Shown here: one piece after another, positions 5,733 to 6,517 of the stretch
How the letters are laid out: every line of letters begins with the position of its first letter
Numbering within the stretch: position 1 is the first letter of the stretch
DNA from: Actinomycetes bacterium
GTDB lineage: Bacteria; Actinomycetota; Thermoleophilia; Solirubrobacterales; 70-9
Direction of reading: 5' to 3'
NCBI GenBank assembly: GCA_023436605.1
Contig: JAEZIQ010000158.1
Location: 1-6,517 of the forward strand
Length of the DNA stretch: 6,517 bases
The notes under the pieces: generated by a model
What the model saw: only the letters and a program-made list of their open reading frames with translations
Told to the model about the DNA's origin: nothing
Database searches by the model: none
Position numbers and translations under genes: made by a program

Positions 5733-6517
5733 CTAGAGCCGGAAGCGGAAGCGCCGCAGGGCGCCGGAGAAGGCACCGGCTTCGGCCAGTCCGCCGATTC
5801 CGAGCAGGGCACCGATTCCGAGAGCGGTCTTGACTCCGCCCGGGATCCCGCCCCCGCCGGAGTCCGCTTCATCCGGCGATGCCTCCTCGGCGCTGCTGCC
5901 GGACGGGGAATCCTCGGTCGGCACCACTTCGGCGATCTGGGTCGGGTCGATCAGCTGACCGGTAACGGTCTCGCCGCTCGGCTCGACCGGTGGCTGCTCG
6001 CGCCGTTGCTTTTCCTTCGGCTCAGGAGACGAGGGTGAAGGCGAACTGGTTGCGGGTGAACCGCCGCCGGTCCCGCTGCCGTAGTCGTCGTAATAGCCGT
6101 CATAGGGGTCGTAGTAGCCGGGATCCGTGTAGCCCTGGTCCTCGGTGTTGTTCTGGTCGCCGTTCGAATTCTTGTTCTTTGTCTTGTCCGGCTTCTTCTT
6201 CGGGGCCTTTTCGATGTAGACCAGAGCTCCGCCGTTGGCATCGCTGTACCCGGTGGCGCTTGCGGTGACCACGACCGCAATTGAGTCCCCGGGCTTGCCC
6301 TTGAAGGTTGTGGTGAAACTCGATGTGGTCGAAGGCTGGTTCTTGCCGACGATCGACCACGAGAAGGTCGGTAGGACCCCGGGCGCGAGACCGTTAGCTG
6401 CAGCGGTGAAGGTGACCTTGGTTCCGTTCTTGACCGTCGTCTCCCGGGGCGAAACGGTCACCTTGAACGACTTCAGGCCCTGTCTCGGTTCGTAGAGCTG
6501 CGGATTCAGGTTCGAGT
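5733..6517 (-). CDS. Partial surface protein: Ig/PKD-like domain, disordered linker, C-terminal membrane anchor
   Basis: The frame is open to the right edge, so the gene's 5' part is outside the window. The GTG at 6461 is internal: readable codons continue upstream (LNPQLYEPRQGLKSFKV). Numbered from that Val as 1, residues 1-85 look like an Ig- or PKD-type beta-sandwich (TVSPRETTVKNGTKVTFTA, FSWSIVG, DSIAVVVTASATGY). A Lys/Asn-rich stretch (86-105), a Tyr/Asp/Gly-rich patch (110-128, several DPYD/YYD units) and a Ser/Pro/Glu-rich linker (129-200) follow. The C-terminus has SGGGGIPGGV (201-210), a hydrophobic segment of about 20 residues (212-231) and the basic tail RRFRFRL. This looks like a wall-spanning exported protein held by one C-terminal helix. 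I see no LPXTG motif. I do not recognise the family, and its function is unknown. It converges with the hydrolase gene; the two TAG stops are separated by 9 bp. Confidence 0.8.
   Translation of the reverse strand, partial: SNLNPQLYEPRQGLKSFKVTVSPRETTVKNGTKVTFTAAANGLAPGVLPTFSWSIVGKNQPSTTSSFTTTFKGKPGDSIAVVVTASATGYSDANGGALVYIEKAPKKKPDKTKNKNSNGDQNNTEDQGYTDPGYYDPYDGYYDDYGSGTGGGSPATSSPSPSSPEPKEKQRREQPPVEPSGETVTGQLIDPTQIAEVVPTEDSPSGSSAEEASPDEADSGGGGIPGGVKTALGIGALLGIGGLAEAGAFSGALRRFRFRL

Noticed and set aside
5733..6461. Treating the surface protein as a complete 242-residue gene starting at GTG 6461
   Set aside because: The frame stays open to base 6517 with sensible codons, there is no signal peptide after that GTG, and it would start within the beta domain's first strand. 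It is better read as an internal Val of a truncated gene.
1..6517. CRISPR array, tRNA or rRNA, insertion sequence, prophage, or a new defence or secondary-metabolite cluster
   Set aside because: I found no regularly spaced repeats, no cloverleaf-like or rRNA-like stretch, no transposase, integrase, nuclease or synthase-like protein, and no terminal inverted repeats. The genes present are explained by metabolism and cell envelope roles.

Overview
The window is GC-rich, with strongly G/C-biased third codon positions, several GTG starts and TANNNT-type promoter candidates. Together with the gene content (type III glutamine synthetase, a GerMN/L,D-transpeptidase lipoprotein, and a dehydrogenase plus metallo-hydrolase pair of actinobacterial type), this suggests a high-GC actinobacterium. 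A deep-branching group such as Thermoleophilia/Solirubrobacterales is possible, but this is an inference from protein character and no marker gene is present to prove it. The window holds chromosomal housekeeping and cell-envelope genes. I see no rRNA, tRNA, CRISPR array, transposase, integrase or phage gene.

Layout. (1) 19-2166 (+): complete type III glutamine synthetase, with a strong ribosome binding site at the left edge and a perfect 14-bp hairpin across its stop codon. (2) 2167-2311: a 145-bp gap between convergent genes. It holds an imperfect copy of the synthetase gene's last codons and a perfect 16-bp-stem terminator whose T-rich side serves the minus-strand genes. (3) 3777-2312 (-): a two-gene unit. 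First comes a lipoprotein joining a GerMN domain, a peptidoglycan-binding domain and a YkuD L,D-transpeptidase domain; 50 bp later comes a small two-helix membrane protein of the 2TM family. (4) 3778-3829: a 52-bp divergent promoter region with a TAGGRT hexamer six bases before a start codon on each side. (5) 3830-5723 (+): a two-gene unit with a class III (formaldehyde/S-hydroxymethyl-thiol) zinc dehydrogenase followed by a glyoxalase II-like metallo-beta-lactamase-fold hydrolase. (6) 6517-5733 (-): the 3' part of a surface protein gene that runs off the right edge. It has an Ig/PKD-like beta domain, a long low-complexity linker and a C-terminal membrane anchor, and its stop lies 9 bp from the hydrolase stop.

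How the genes work together. The dehydrogenase and hydrolase most likely form a thiol-dependent formaldehyde detoxification route: the spontaneous thiol-formaldehyde adduct is oxidised to an S-formyl-thiol, which is then hydrolysed to formate and free thiol. The dehydrogenase looks like the glutathione-type enzyme, but its partner is the metallo-hydrolase seen in mycothiol-type bacteria rather than a FrmB-type esterase, so the thiol cofactor is an open question. The transpeptidase lipoprotein points to peptidoglycan cross-linking or tethering outside the membrane. Glutamine synthetase stands alone here. I found no clear new defence or mobile system. The items most worth a second look are the hybrid formaldehyde pair, the three-domain transpeptidase, the mirrored start-site motifs, the competing repeats at the end of the synthetase gene and the anchor of the partial surface protein.
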